Positions 8,981-17,394 of a stretch of 64,000 nucleotides of DNA are shown one piece after another. Origin of the DNA: Pseudomonas bananamidigenes (GTDB lineage Bacteria; Pseudomonadota; Gammaproteobacteria; Pseudomonadales; Pseudomonadaceae); assembly GCF_001679645.1 (NCBI RefSeq), contig NZ_LRUN01000072.1, positions 1 to 64,000 on the forward strand. The letters run 5' to 3'. The notes under the pieces are model-generated. The model made no database searches. It saw only the letters and a list, made by a program, of their open reading frames with translations, and was not told the origin of the DNA. Position 1 is the stretch's first letter. Each line of letters starts with the position of its first letter. The position numbers and the translations under genes were made by a program.

Positions 8981-9772
8981 TTGCTAATCGAGTCCCGCCG
9001 CCGCGCCTATTTGAACGCCATGCAGGTGGTCAACTGGCTGCCGCGCACCGAATTGCCCTTTGCCGCACCGTCGCGGCCCGAGCTGCTGGAGCCTGCGGAG
9101 CCGGAGCCCGAGGTTTCGCTGCCCGTGGCGCCGGCCCACGAAGCCGACGCGCCAGTGCAGCCGGTCGCGCGCGTGGTCGAGCGGCCGAAGATCGAGGTCC
9201 CGCGACCGACACCCGCCAGCAGCCGTCCCGCCGCCAAATCGGTGGACGAGGCCGAAGAGACGCCGGTGGTCGCGCGTCCTGCACCGGTGCCGCCGCCCAG
9301 ATTCACCCTGCAGTTGCTGCGCGCCGGTCGTTGTCTGTTGCTGGTGGAATTGCCCACCGGCGAATCGTTCCAGAGCCGGGATCCTGCCTATCTGCTGCTC
9401 AAGGACATGCTGCGGGCCGCCGGTCTGCCGGATGCGCCGCAGATCGTCGGCGATCCGGTGCGTTGGCCGCTGCTGGTGCGCGGCACCATGGATCAGGGCC
9501 CGGAGGCGGCCCGGGATTTCGTCCAGGGATTCCTTTCGGTGCAAATGGAGACGTCTCCGTGTGCCTGCCTGTGGCTGATCGGTCTGCCGGCGGTGCGCTT
9601 TGCCGGTGAGAAGGACGCCGAAGCGTTCAACAGTGAATGGCAGATCGAAGGTCTTGGCCTGGCCTGGGCCGTGCCGGGACTGGAATTGTTGATGGAAGAG
9701 CCACAACGCAAAGCCGCGGTGTGGCAAGCCATGCGTCGGCTGATGGCGCGCTGGAAAGAAGCGAATGAGTGA
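8981..9772 (+). CDS. Conserved hypothetical protein upstream of rimI
   Basis: Encodes 263 aa from a TTG start (MLIESRRRAYLNAMQ); an ATG at 9020 is the alternative. The N-terminal part (about residues 25-105) is rich in Pro, Ala, Glu and Val and is probably disordered. The rest looks like a compact globular domain (FTLQLLRAGRCLLLVELPTG and onward). It overlaps rimI by 8 bases and is conserved at this position in Pseudomonas, so a link with RimI is possible. I do not know its function. Confidence 0.75.
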   Translation: MLIESRRRAYLNAMQVVNWLPRTELPFAAPSRPELLEPAEPEPEVSLPVAPAHEADAPVQPVARVVERPKIEVPRPTPASSRPAAKSVDEAEETPVVARPAPVPPPRFTLQLLRAGRCLLLVELPTGESFQSRDPAYLLLKDMLRAAGLPDAPQIVGDPVRWPLLVRGTMDQGPEAARDFVQGFLSVQMETSPCACLWLIGLPAVRFAGEKDAEAFNSEWQIEGLGLAWAVPGLELLMEEPQRKAAVWQAMRRLMARWKEANE

Positions 9773-10217
9773 TGCTGTAACTTTCCGTCCGATGGTCGAA
9801 GCCGATCTGGACGCTGTGCTGAAAATCGAATACGCGGCCTACAGCCACCCTTGGACTCGCGGTATTTTTCTCGACGGGCTGGGCAAATACCAGATCTGGC
9901 TGATGTTCGAAGGCGAGCAGCAGGTCGGCCACGGCGTGGTGCAGATCATTCTGGATGAGGCGCACCTGCTGAACATTACGGTCAAACCGGAAAATCAGGG
10001 ACGAGGCCTTGGGCTGACTTTGCTCCAGTTCCTGATGTCCCGTGCCTATGCCGCGGATGCCCGCGAATGTTTCCTGGAAGTGCGCGACAGCAACGCATCG
10101 GCGTTCCGCTTGTACGAGCGCTACGGCTTCAATGAAATCGGCCGCCGCCGCGATTACTACCCGGCGGTGGGTGGACGTGAAGACGCGGTGGTCATGGCCT
10201 GCACCCTGGTTGAGTGA
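9765..10217 (+). CDS. rimI: Ribosomal protein bS18 N-acetyltransferase RimI
   Basis: Encodes 150 aa, the usual length for RimI, a GNAT enzyme that acetylates the N-terminal alanine of ribosomal protein S18. The acetyl-CoA loop is visible as PENQGRGLG, followed by the typical EVRDSNASAFRLYERYGF segment and a C-terminal RRDYY. The ATG overlaps the upstream stop by 8 bases. Confidence 0.95.
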   Translation: MSDAVTFRPMVEADLDAVLKIEYAAYSHPWTRGIFLDGLGKYQIWLMFEGEQQVGHGVVQIILDEAHLLNITVKPENQGRGLGLTLLQFLMSRAYAADARECFLEVRDSNASAFRLYERYGFNEIGRRRDYYPAVGGREDAVVMACTLVE

Positions 10218-10262
10218 CCGGTGGTAGAAGCTGCTTCACCCGAGGCAGCTTCCAAGAATCCT

Positions 10263-10667
10263 TCAGCGTTTGCCGTCAATCGGATCGCGCCGCGCCAGTT
10301 CCGCTTCATCCAGGCCATCTGCGCCGCCAATGTTTTCCTCATCGACAATGCTCAAGTCCCAATCCGCCTGATTGCCAGCCCCCGGCTCATCCGCATCGCG
10401 CGCGCCGTCTTCGCGAATCAGGGTTTCCGGACTCAGGTCATCGTCGGTCGGCTCGTGATCTGCCACCGAGGCGCCGGTCATGCCGGCTTCACGCACCCGT
10501 TCACGGGGGATGCGTCGTTCGCGCTCGCGATCCGGCAATTCATCGCCGATCTTCGCGCTGGGTTGTTCGTCGTCGAAATCCAGCTCATGCACCGACCCCA
10601 TACGGTCTTCGTTGTCATCGATGGGCTCCGGTTGTACCGCGTCGAAGGGGCGTCGTGAATCAGTCAT
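10263..10667 (-). CDS. Small acidic protein, conserved in Pseudomonas
   Basis: Encodes 134 aa, strongly acidic and low in hydrophobic residues (DDNED, DFDDE, ERERR tracts), so probably intrinsically disordered. Homologues in Pseudomonas carry labels such as serine kinase/phosphatase or HPr-related, but no catalytic motif is visible here. It is convergent with rimI and divergent from carbonic anhydrase. Function unknown. Confidence 0.7.
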   Translation of the reverse strand: MTDSRRPFDAVQPEPIDDNEDRMGSVHELDFDDEQPSAKIGDELPDRERERRIPRERVREAGMTGASVADHEPTDDDLSPETLIREDGARDADEPGAGNQADWDLSIVDEENIGGADGLDEAELARRDPIDGKR

Positions 10668-10808
10668 GGCAAATCCTCATACTGTGGGCCTTACTGAGGT
10701 GGACTCACCGGGCTCATGAGAATTCCAACGAAATCACTTGCGATCCCTTCGTGACCCCGACGGACGGTCGTCTGTCAAACCAGCGCATCTTTCTTGAGGC
10801 CTTACAGC

Positions 10809-11453
10809 ATGCATGACTTACAAGACCTGATTGATAACAACGAGCGTTGGGCTGACGCAATCACCAAGGAAGACCCGGATTTCTTCGCCAAACTGGCCCG
10901 TCAACAGACGCCTGAATACCTGTGGATCGGCTGCTCCGATGCGCGGGTTCCGGCCAATGAAATCGTCGGCATGCTGCCGGGCGATCTGTTCGTGCACCGC
11001 AACGTGGCCAACGTGGTACTGCACACCGACCTCAACTGTCTGTCGGTGATCCAGTACGCCGTGGACGTGCTCAAGGTCAAACACATTCTGGTCACCGGGC
11101 ACTACGGTTGCGGTGGCGTGCGGGCGTCGATGCAGGATCGTCAGTTTGGCCTGATCGATGGCTGGCTGCGGTCGATCCGTGATCTGTATTACGAAAAACG
11201 AGAAGAACTCGCCAGGCTGCCGACCGAAGAAGAGCAGGTCGACCGACTGTGCGAGCTCAACGTGATCCAGCAAGTGGCCAACGTCGCCCACACCAGCATC
11301 ATCCAGAATGCCTGGCATCGTGGGCAGAGCCTGTCGGTCCATGGCTGCATTTACGGGATCAAGGACGGTCGCTGGAAAAGCCTGAACACGACCATCAGCG
11401 GTTTCGAGCAACTGCCGCCGCAGTACCGCTTGCGCCCGGTCGGCGCGCCGTAA
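10809..11453 (+). CDS. can: Beta-class carbonic anhydrase
   Basis: Encodes 214 aa that interconvert CO2 and bicarbonate in the cytoplasm. Zinc ligands and the catalytic dyad are complete: C42-S-D44-A-R, then H98-Y-G-C101-G-G. ATG 10809 (MHDLQDLI) is chosen because TGAGGC at 10795-10800 is well placed; an in-frame TTG at 10794 is the alternative. Single gene, convergent with the SET-domain gene. Confidence 0.93.
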   Translation: MHDLQDLIDNNERWADAITKEDPDFFAKLARQQTPEYLWIGCSDARVPANEIVGMLPGDLFVHRNVANVVLHTDLNCLSVIQYAVDVLKVKHILVTGHYGCGGVRASMQDRQFGLIDGWLRSIRDLYYEKREELARLPTEEEQVDRLCELNVIQQVANVAHTSIIQNAWHRGQSLSVHGCIYGIKDGRWKSLNTTISGFEQLPPQYRLRPVGAP

Positions 11454-11461
11454 ACCGCGAG

Positions 11462-11986
11462 TCAGCGCACGCCCTGGCGGAGCCAGTTCTTTAAATAGTG
11501 CTGGCCTTCAAGGCTGGGCGGTTCGTCGTAACCGGTGATCCAGCCGCGACAATGAGCTGATCCGCAACCGCAGGCGAACTGCTTGAGCAGTTTGTCTTCG
11601 GTGGCGGTGAAATCCATGGTCAGTCGCTCGCCCGGCTGAATGTCCCGCAGGGCCCACAGCCACAATTCGCTCATGTCGATGAACACGTTCGGGTCGCAGG
11701 AGTGTTCGATCAACCCGCAGAAACGTGGATCGTAGATATGGATACCGGCCTGCAATTGCCGGGTCTGACCGCCGCGGTAGGGCAGCAACTGGCCCGAGAT
11801 CCTGCACATGCGGGTGATGCGCAGGAATTCCCGGCGCGCGACGATTGCGCAAGGTTTTCCTCTGCCATCGTGAATCACTTCGAAGTCGGCGCGCGCAGGG
11901 AATCCGAGGCGCACGGGAAGCGCCACGAAAGGGTAGATTCCCTCGGTATTGCGCGATGAACGCGGGTAAAGCACGTGCGTATTCAT
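11462..11986 (-). CDS. SET-domain protein (putative protein-lysine methyltransferase)
   Basis: Encodes 174 aa. SET-C signatures are clear: HSCDPN at residues 95-100 (canonical NHSCxPN), GERLTMDF at 119-126 (canonical GEELTxDY), then a post-SET cysteine cluster C139-x-C141-x4-C146-R-G. These form the S-adenosylmethionine and lysine channel in the family. The start at 11986 is supported by AGGGAA 7 bases upstream; a longer frame to 12097 would run through the promoter. The substrate is unknown. The overlapping palindromes upstream suggest tight control. Confidence 0.82.
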   Translation of the reverse strand: MNTHVLYPRSSRNTEGIYPFVALPVRLGFPARADFEVIHDGRGKPCAIVARREFLRITRMCRISGQLLPYRGGQTRQLQAGIHIYDPRFCGLIEHSCDPNVFIDMSELWLWALRDIQPGERLTMDFTATEDKLLKQFACGCGSAHCRGWITGYDEPPSLEGQHYLKNWLRQGVR

Positions 11987-12049
11987 AACATTCCCTGTCA
12001 GCCAGGTGCTGCTACTTCTGCGGGGCGAACTCCTTTCGTCCCTCGCAAC

Positions 12050-12106
12050 ACATTGGATCCAATGTTCGCTTATATGAAATAGCAGATCTACTGTCATATC
12101 TGACAG
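12050..12106 (-). promoter_or_regulatory. Promoter of the SET gene with two palindromic operators
   Basis: On the minus strand ATGACA (12097-12092) and TATAAG (12074-12069) are separated by 17 bases, a good sigma70 promoter. The perfect palindrome CTGTCATATCTGACAG (12091-12106) covers the -35 box. A second perfect palindrome, ACATTGGATCCAATGT (12050-12065), covers the expected transcription start. Repressor binding at either is an inference from position. Confidence 0.6.
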
Positions 12107-12120
12107 GCGTTAAAGACGCC

Positions 12121-12150
12121 TCCCCGCGTCAGCCAGGGCTGACACGGGGA
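12121..12150 (-). terminator. Probable terminator of the secreted-protein gene
   Basis: TCCCCG (12121-12126) pairs with CGGGGA (12145-12150), and GTCAGC with GCTGAC inside, with one mismatch. On the minus strand it is followed by a weak T tract (TCTTTAA). It lies 13 bases past the stop of the minus-strand gene beginning at 13335. Confidence 0.55.
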
Positions 12151-12162
12151 GACGGTATTGCA

Positions 12163-13335
12163 TCAAATATGCGGAGCAGGCTCTGCGGTGTCCGGCAACG
12201 GACTCTGGAGCTGTTGCAACTGGGCCTTGATCGGCGTGGTGGCGCACTTGGCAGCGGCCTGTTCGGCGGTCAGGTTGCGGATCGAGGTGTAGAACAACTC
12301 GCAGGTCTTGACCTTCTGCGTCACCTGCCAGGTCTGGGTGCAGCTGTTCAGCAGGTTTTTCGGATCGGTGCCCGGTTTGCTGCCCATCCCCGCCTGCCAG
12401 CAGGCGGCGCTCAGGTCCTGGCCCATTACCTTCAGACCGGCCGCATCGGCCTTGGCCTGGGCGTCGTCGCCGGTGTAGCTCTTGGGGTCGGCGGCGTACC
12501 AGATGTAGCTCGGGTGGTTGGAGCCCAGTACCGGCACGTTCACTCCGGCGCTCGGAGTGATGGTCGCCAGGCCGAGCACGTTCACGGTCGGTCCGTATTG
12601 CTGTTTGATCCAGTTACGCACCGGTGCTCCGAAGGCCACCATCGGCAGGGCGGCACCGCTGGTGCTGACGCTGACCTGTTTGACCATGGTGGTCTGGTAG
12701 TCCTTGAAGTAGCCGTAGACGCCCTCAAGATCGCTGCCGGCGCTGGCAGGCGCGGCAATGGGCGCGATGTCGACAATGGTCTGGTAGGCCGGCGTCTGGT
12801 TGGCCGGGATACCATTGTCGGTCAACAGCGCGGCCCAGCGATCGGTGGTGTTGGAGCGCAGGTAGTCCTGAGCCTGGGTCAGTGAGTAATCCGGCGGGAA
12901 GTGCAGCAGTTCAACACTTTTACGGTTTTCCAGCGCCATGCCCAGCGGCAGGAACAGATACCAGCTGTACGCCCATTTGCCGTCGGCGTTGAGTTTGCTG
13001 GCGCCGGCATAGGCCAGGTCGCCGGCATCCAGCAGCGCGGTCAGCGGTTTGTCGTAGCCTTTCGGCACGCCACTGATCTCGGCATGGATCTGATCATTGT
13101 CGTTCTTCACCAGCACCTTGGCGCCAGTGTAGCCATCGCGCTGCACGCTCTGGCTCAGGTAGTGGGCGACGGTCTGCTCAAGCGTCCAGTTGCGAAAGCA
13201 GATCACGCTGCAATTGTTGGGATAAGCGAAGAGGCGGGTGACGCGTTCGGTGCTGCCCAGTTTCAGGTCGACATCGGCGTGGGCGGCTGCGCTCAACGTG
13301 AGCGCAGCGAGGGTGAGTCCTGCGAGTTTGAACAT
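12163..13335 (-). CDS. Secreted protein of unknown function
   Basis: Encodes 390 aa with a clear signal peptide (MFKLAGLTLAALTLSAAAHA, cleavage after about residue 20). The mature part has a cysteine pair near the N-terminus (NNCSVICF) and four more near the C-terminus (AACWQ, NSCTQ, KTCEL, AKCAT), so disulfides are likely. It follows a Tat-exported acid phosphatase gene in the same orientation with a 119-base gap, which suggests a shared exported function. I do not recognise a domain. Confidence 0.75.
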   Translation of the reverse strand: MFKLAGLTLAALTLSAAAHADVDLKLGSTERVTRLFAYPNNCSVICFRNWTLEQTVAHYLSQSVQRDGYTGAKVLVKNDNDQIHAEISGVPKGYDKPLTALLDAGDLAYAGASKLNADGKWAYSWYLFLPLGMALENRKSVELLHFPPDYSLTQAQDYLRSNTTDRWAALLTDNGIPANQTPAYQTIVDIAPIAAPASAGSDLEGVYGYFKDYQTTMVKQVSVSTSGAALPMVAFGAPVRNWIKQQYGPTVNVLGLATITPSAGVNVPVLGSNHPSYIWYAADPKSYTGDDAQAKADAAGLKVMGQDLSAACWQAGMGSKPGTDPKNLLNSCTQTWQVTQKVKTCELFYTSIRNLTAEQAAAKCATTPIKAQLQQLQSPLPDTAEPAPHI

Positions 13336-13454
13336 GCTCAGATCCTTTTCAGCGTGGGTTCCCCGTTGTTCGGGTGCGCCACATATTGGATCAGCCGCGT
13401 GATGGCGAGAAGCCGTCAGCCACGGTTTTTTGAGCCGGCTCGCCGGGCTCGCCC

Positions 13455-15155
13455 TCAGGCCTGGAACTGCAGGGCGTTGGTCAAGTCCCCCATTGGCTTC
13501 TGGCCCCGGCCGATCATCGCATCGTCGCGTTGTTTGATACCTGCCAATGTCTCCAGCTGGAAGACCCGGGTAATCAGACGCAGGATCGATGCGGTGTCAT
13601 AGACCGTGTGATCCACCGTGCCCTTGCGGGCAAACGGTGACACGACCAGTGCCGGCACCCGGGACCCAGGCCCCCAGCGGTCGCCCTTGGGTGGCGCGAC
13701 ATGGTCCCACCAGCCGCCGTTTTCATCGACCGTCACGATGACCACCATGTTTTTCCACTGCGGACTTTCCCGCAGCACTTTCAACGCACGGACGATGTGC
13801 CGATCTCCGGAGGCCACGTCGGCATAACCGGCATGCATGTTCAGGTTGCCCTGGGGTTTGTAGAACGTCACGGCAGGCAGTTTGCCGGCTTCGGCATCGG
13901 CGAAGAATTTGTTGGTACTGGACTCGTCACCCAGACCGGCGTCGCGCAGACGCTTGCTGCGCTCTTCGGGATGCTCCGGGCCCTGTTGCTGGAAGTAATT
14001 GAACGGCTGATGGTGATACTGGAAGTTGGGGATTTTCGGAATCCCGCCGGAATCCTTGAACTGATCCAGCGTCGCCTGCCAGGCACCGGCATACCAAGCC
14101 CAGTCGATGTTCTTCTTCGACAGCTTGTCACCGATGTGTTCGTGGGTCTGAGGCACCAGGACGTTTGGCAGATCGGCCTTGGAATAGGCCGGGCGTTCCG
14201 GGTCGCGGATCCACGTCGGCCAATAGGGCGGAGCGAGGGTGTTGACCCCGTAACCGTCCGGGGTCAGTGCGCTCGGGCCGAACTGTGGCGGACCCGTCAT
14301 GGCGCTGGCCGGCGATTGTTCCAGAGGCTTGAGGCGCGGGTCGGCCGGGTCATCGCTTTGCAGCGCGGCGATCTGGCTCCTGGCGACCGAGTTGGCGACG
14401 TTCGGATAGAACGGCGCGGTGGCGCTGATCAGGTATTGATGGTTGAGAAACGAACCGCCGAATGCGCCCTGAAAGAAGTTGTCGCACAGCACGAACTCTC
14501 GAGCCACGTCCCACAGCCGCAGGGAATAGCGGCTCTGGGCATAGTGCCCCATGGTCAGGCCGCCGGAGTCGGCCCAGGCGACGAAGCCGTCGTTCTTGCC
14601 GCCGTTGATCTGCATCTGATTCTGATAGAACACGTGCCACAGATCCCGCGTGACCAGACCCAAAGGCAGGTCTTCGGCATTCGGGCCTTTCAGAGCGAAA
14701 GGTGCGTTCGGCAGGTTTTCCTGAAACTGCACGGCGTTGGGATAGGTCACGCCATCGAGTGTCTGCGGGCCGATTTGCAACACCCCGCCCCAAGCCGGCG
14801 GCAAGGTTTGCAGCAGACTGCCGTCGCGGTCGCGTTGTTGGTATTGCTCGGGCTTGAGTGCCGACAGCGGCTTCTCCACACCGGGGAAATCACCGAACAG
14901 GTTATTGAAACTACGGTTTTCGGCGTAGATCACCACGACGGTCTTCACCTGTTCGCGCAGAGCCTTGTCCAGCTCGGCAGGCGAGAGCGGACGCTCGTCG
15001 GGTTTGCCCGGCTGATCAGCGGCATTCCCGCACCCGGCCAGCGTGGCGCCCACACCCAGGACCGCGACACCACCGAGAAAACGGCGGCGGCTGGTATCGG
15101 TGGGATTGCCGGATTCAGGCGATGAGGGGGCTTTGCCGTCGGTGTCGTCGTTCAT
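13455..15155 (-). CDS. Acid phosphatase/phosphoesterase, AcpA-like, Tat lipoprotein
   Basis: Encodes 566 aa of the phosphoesterase family that includes AcpA and bacterial phospholipase C. A twin-arginine signal (SRRRFLGG, residues 22-29) is followed by a hydrophobic stretch and a lipobox LAGC ending at Cys42, so a folded, lipid-anchored export product is likely. The catalytic N-terminus shows the family motif YAENRSFNNLFG, and the C-terminal part has VTVDENGGWWDHVAPP. It probably releases phosphate from organic esters outside the cytoplasm. No convincing Pho box was found. Confidence 0.88.
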   Translation of the reverse strand: MNDDTDGKAPSSPESGNPTDTSRRRFLGGVAVLGVGATLAGCGNAADQPGKPDERPLSPAELDKALREQVKTVVVIYAENRSFNNLFGDFPGVEKPLSALKPEQYQQRDRDGSLLQTLPPAWGGVLQIGPQTLDGVTYPNAVQFQENLPNAPFALKGPNAEDLPLGLVTRDLWHVFYQNQMQINGGKNDGFVAWADSGGLTMGHYAQSRYSLRLWDVAREFVLCDNFFQGAFGGSFLNHQYLISATAPFYPNVANSVARSQIAALQSDDPADPRLKPLEQSPASAMTGPPQFGPSALTPDGYGVNTLAPPYWPTWIRDPERPAYSKADLPNVLVPQTHEHIGDKLSKKNIDWAWYAGAWQATLDQFKDSGGIPKIPNFQYHHQPFNYFQQQGPEHPEERSKRLRDAGLGDESSTNKFFADAEAGKLPAVTFYKPQGNLNMHAGYADVASGDRHIVRALKVLRESPQWKNMVVIVTVDENGGWWDHVAPPKGDRWGPGSRVPALVVSPFARKGTVDHTVYDTASILRLITRVFQLETLAGIKQRDDAMIGRGQKPMGDLTNALQFQA

Positions 15156-15305
15156 GTAGAAGTCCGTTTATGCTTAATTGTTTCAGTATGTTTCGGGCGG
15201 ACGCTAGCAAGGGAATGTGACGGTTCGGTTACCGTTTGGCGCTGAAGCAATGCAAATTGGGGGGGAGGCGGCTCACCCCCGCAGGTCTTCCTGTTGTTCA
15301 ATCGA

Positions 15306-15626
15306 TCACAGAAGACGCAACGCCAGCTCGCTGCCGGCGCGCAAGTATTCGACCTGAGCCGTCACCGCATCCCTGACGATCGCTTCGCCGGTGTCGGTGA
15401 GTCTGGCTTTCTTGGCATCGATGACGGAGGTCTGGAGCAATTGCATCGCCACGTCCATCGCCTTCTGGAAGGCCGTCAGATTGTTGTGCTGGCCAAATTC
15501 ACGGGTAACGGCCTCCATACGCAGGTCCGCAGTGTCGCGTAGCGTGCTGTACTCGACCACGGAAACGCTGCCGTCCTGATAAATTTCACGGATCAGTTCT
15601 TCCAGCGTTTTGGATATCGGTGTCAT
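15306..15626 (-). CDS. Hypothetical protein
   Basis: Encodes 106 aa from ATG 15626, supported by AAGGAAG 7-13 bases upstream; the open frame continues to 15665 without a better start. Soluble and largely helical by composition, with no recognised motif. It stands between the phosphatase and fatty-acid transporter genes with gaps of about 150 bases on each side, so it is probably monocistronic. Confidence 0.65.
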   Translation of the reverse strand: MTPISKTLEELIREIYQDGSVSVVEYSTLRDTADLRMEAVTREFGQHNNLTAFQKAMDVAMQLLQTSVIDAKKARLTDTGEAIVRDAVTAQVEYLRAGSELALRLL

Positions 15627-15776
15627 CGGTTCTTCCTTGGACAAGGGGTTATTGATCCGAGACAAGCTAAACGAACACGGCGATTGGCAATGTCAGCACT
15701 GTCCCACGTGGCGCGTGAGACAGTGCAACGGGCTTTGTAAGAAGAGAAACTCCGTGCCGTCGGACAACTTCAATTG

Positions 15777-17195
15777 CTACGGCATCACCGGCGGCGTATA
15801 CGCCAGCGTCGTCCCCAGCGCCCACAGCAACAGCAGTACCAACGGCGTGTGCACCAGCAGTTGCACGAAGGAGAAGCCGATCAGGTCCCGCGCCTTCAAC
15901 CCCAGCACGCCCAACAGCGGCAGCATGTAAAACGGGTTGATCAGGTTCGGCAGTGCCTCGGCGGCGTTGTAGATCTGCACGGCCCAGCCCAGGTGGTATT
16001 TCAGGTCGGTGGCCACCTGCATCACGTACGGCGCCTCGATGATCCACTTGCCGCCCCCGGACGGAATGAAGAAACCGAGAATCGCCGAGTACACCCCCAT
16101 CAGCAGCGCATAGGTGTCGTGGGACGCGATGCTGACGAAAAAGGTCGAGATATGGTGAGCAAGCGTCTGGGCATCAGTGCCCTTGACCGTGGTCATCAGC
16201 GCCGCGATCGAGCCGTACAACGGGAACTGGATCAGCACGCCGGTGGTGGTCGGCACCGCCCGTGCCACCGCATCGAGAAAGCTGCGCGGGCGCCAGTGCA
16301 GCAATGCGCCAAGCATGATGAACAGGAAGTTGTAGGTGTTGAGCCCGGAAATCGCGGTAATCGCCGGTTTGGTCGAGAACTCGTGGAACAGCCATCCGGC
16401 CGCCAGCAGCACCAGCACGATGATCAGCAGCGGGCTGTGCTCCAGCCATTCGCCCGGGCGGGTGCGCGGTTGCAGCGGCGGCAGGTTGAAGGCCGGGTCG
16501 ATGCCGCAGGCCTGGGCGTCGCGCGCCGAATTCGGGCCGGGCGCGGTGGCGTAGGCGATGATGATCGAGATCACCACCAGTGCCAGTAGCATCACCCCCG
16601 ATTGCCAGAGGAAAATCGTCTGGGTGAACGGAATCACGCCAGTGATCGACAGGATCGACGGTGGCAGGCTGGCTGGGTTGGCCTGCAATTGTGCGGCGGA
16701 CGACGACAGACCCAATGCCCACACCGCGCCAAGGCCCAGATAAGCCGCGGCTCCGGCGGCACGGTAATCCATTTTCAGATCGCTGCGGCGGGCGAGGGCG
16801 CGCACCAGCAGGCCGCCGAACACCAGCGACAGGCCCCAGTTCAGCAACGATGCGACCATCGAAATCAGCGCGACCCAGGCCACGGCGGAGCGGCCGTTCT
16901 TCGGGATTCGCGCCAGACGATCGATCAGCTTTACGGCGGGCGGTGAACTGGCGACGACATAACCGCCGATTACCACGAAGGCCATCTGCATGGTGAAGGG
17001 GATCAGGCTCCAGAAGCCGTCACCGAAGGCCATGGCGGCATCGGTGGGTCTGGCGCCCATGGCCAGGGTGGCCAGGGCCACGATGATCACGGCGAGGGCG
17101 GCGAACACCCAGGAGTCGGGAAACCAGCGTTCGGCAAAACTGGAGCAGCGCAAGGCAAAGCGCGCAGAGCGGCTATCTTCGATATCAACGGCCAC
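15777..17195 (-). CDS. Short-chain fatty acid transporter (AtoE family)
   Basis: Encodes 472 aa, a polytopic inner-membrane protein of the TIGR00366/AtoE family that takes up short-chain fatty acids such as butyrate. Many hydrophobic segments and the conserved FIPSGGGKWIIEAPYV region are visible. GTG 17195 is chosen because GAGG lies 8 bases upstream; the long in-frame extension to 17411 overlaps the divergent intergenic region and looks non-coding. Divergent from an MFS gene. Confidence 0.87.
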   Translation of the reverse strand: MAVDIEDSRSARFALRCSSFAERWFPDSWVFAALAVIIVALATLAMGARPTDAAMAFGDGFWSLIPFTMQMAFVVIGGYVVASSPPAVKLIDRLARIPKNGRSAVAWVALISMVASLLNWGLSLVFGGLLVRALARRSDLKMDYRAAGAAAYLGLGAVWALGLSSSAAQLQANPASLPPSILSITGVIPFTQTIFLWQSGVMLLALVVISIIIAYATAPGPNSARDAQACGIDPAFNLPPLQPRTRPGEWLEHSPLLIIVLVLLAAGWLFHEFSTKPAITAISGLNTYNFLFIMLGALLHWRPRSFLDAVARAVPTTTGVLIQFPLYGSIAALMTTVKGTDAQTLAHHISTFFVSIASHDTYALLMGVYSAILGFFIPSGGGKWIIEAPYVMQVATDLKYHLGWAVQIYNAAEALPNLINPFYMLPLLGVLGLKARDLIGFSFVQLLVHTPLVLLLLWALGTTLAYTPPVMP

Positions 17196-17394
17196 GGGAG
17201 TACCTCGGATTTTTATGTTTATTGTGGTCTTCGGGGCTTGGCCAGCCCGTCTGGACAGGTGCCAACAGTAAATCAACCGGCGGATTTTTGTGACCGTGTT
17301 TCGCTGAATCAGACTTTGGTCTAACGGGTTGTCCATCGAGGCATTTGCGTAGACCATGGGCGCCTTGGTTTTTTGCCTGCCAGAGTGCTTTGCC

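Noticed and set aside
10227..10252. Terminator between rimI and the acidic protein gene
   Set aside because: An 8-bp stem GAAGCTGC/GCAGCTTC exists but lacks a T-run on either strand.
13701..15125. A 474-codon plus-strand open frame
   Set aside because: Antisense to the Tat-exported acid phosphatase gene.
15060..15300. Pho box upstream of the acid phosphatase
   Set aside because: The best candidate (CGGTAAC-N4-CCGTCAC, minus strand) matches only about 9 of 14 consensus positions.
15696..15726. Terminator downstream of the fatty-acid transporter gene
   Set aside because: GCACTGTC/GACAGTGC forms a hairpin but no T tract follows on the minus strand; function unclear.
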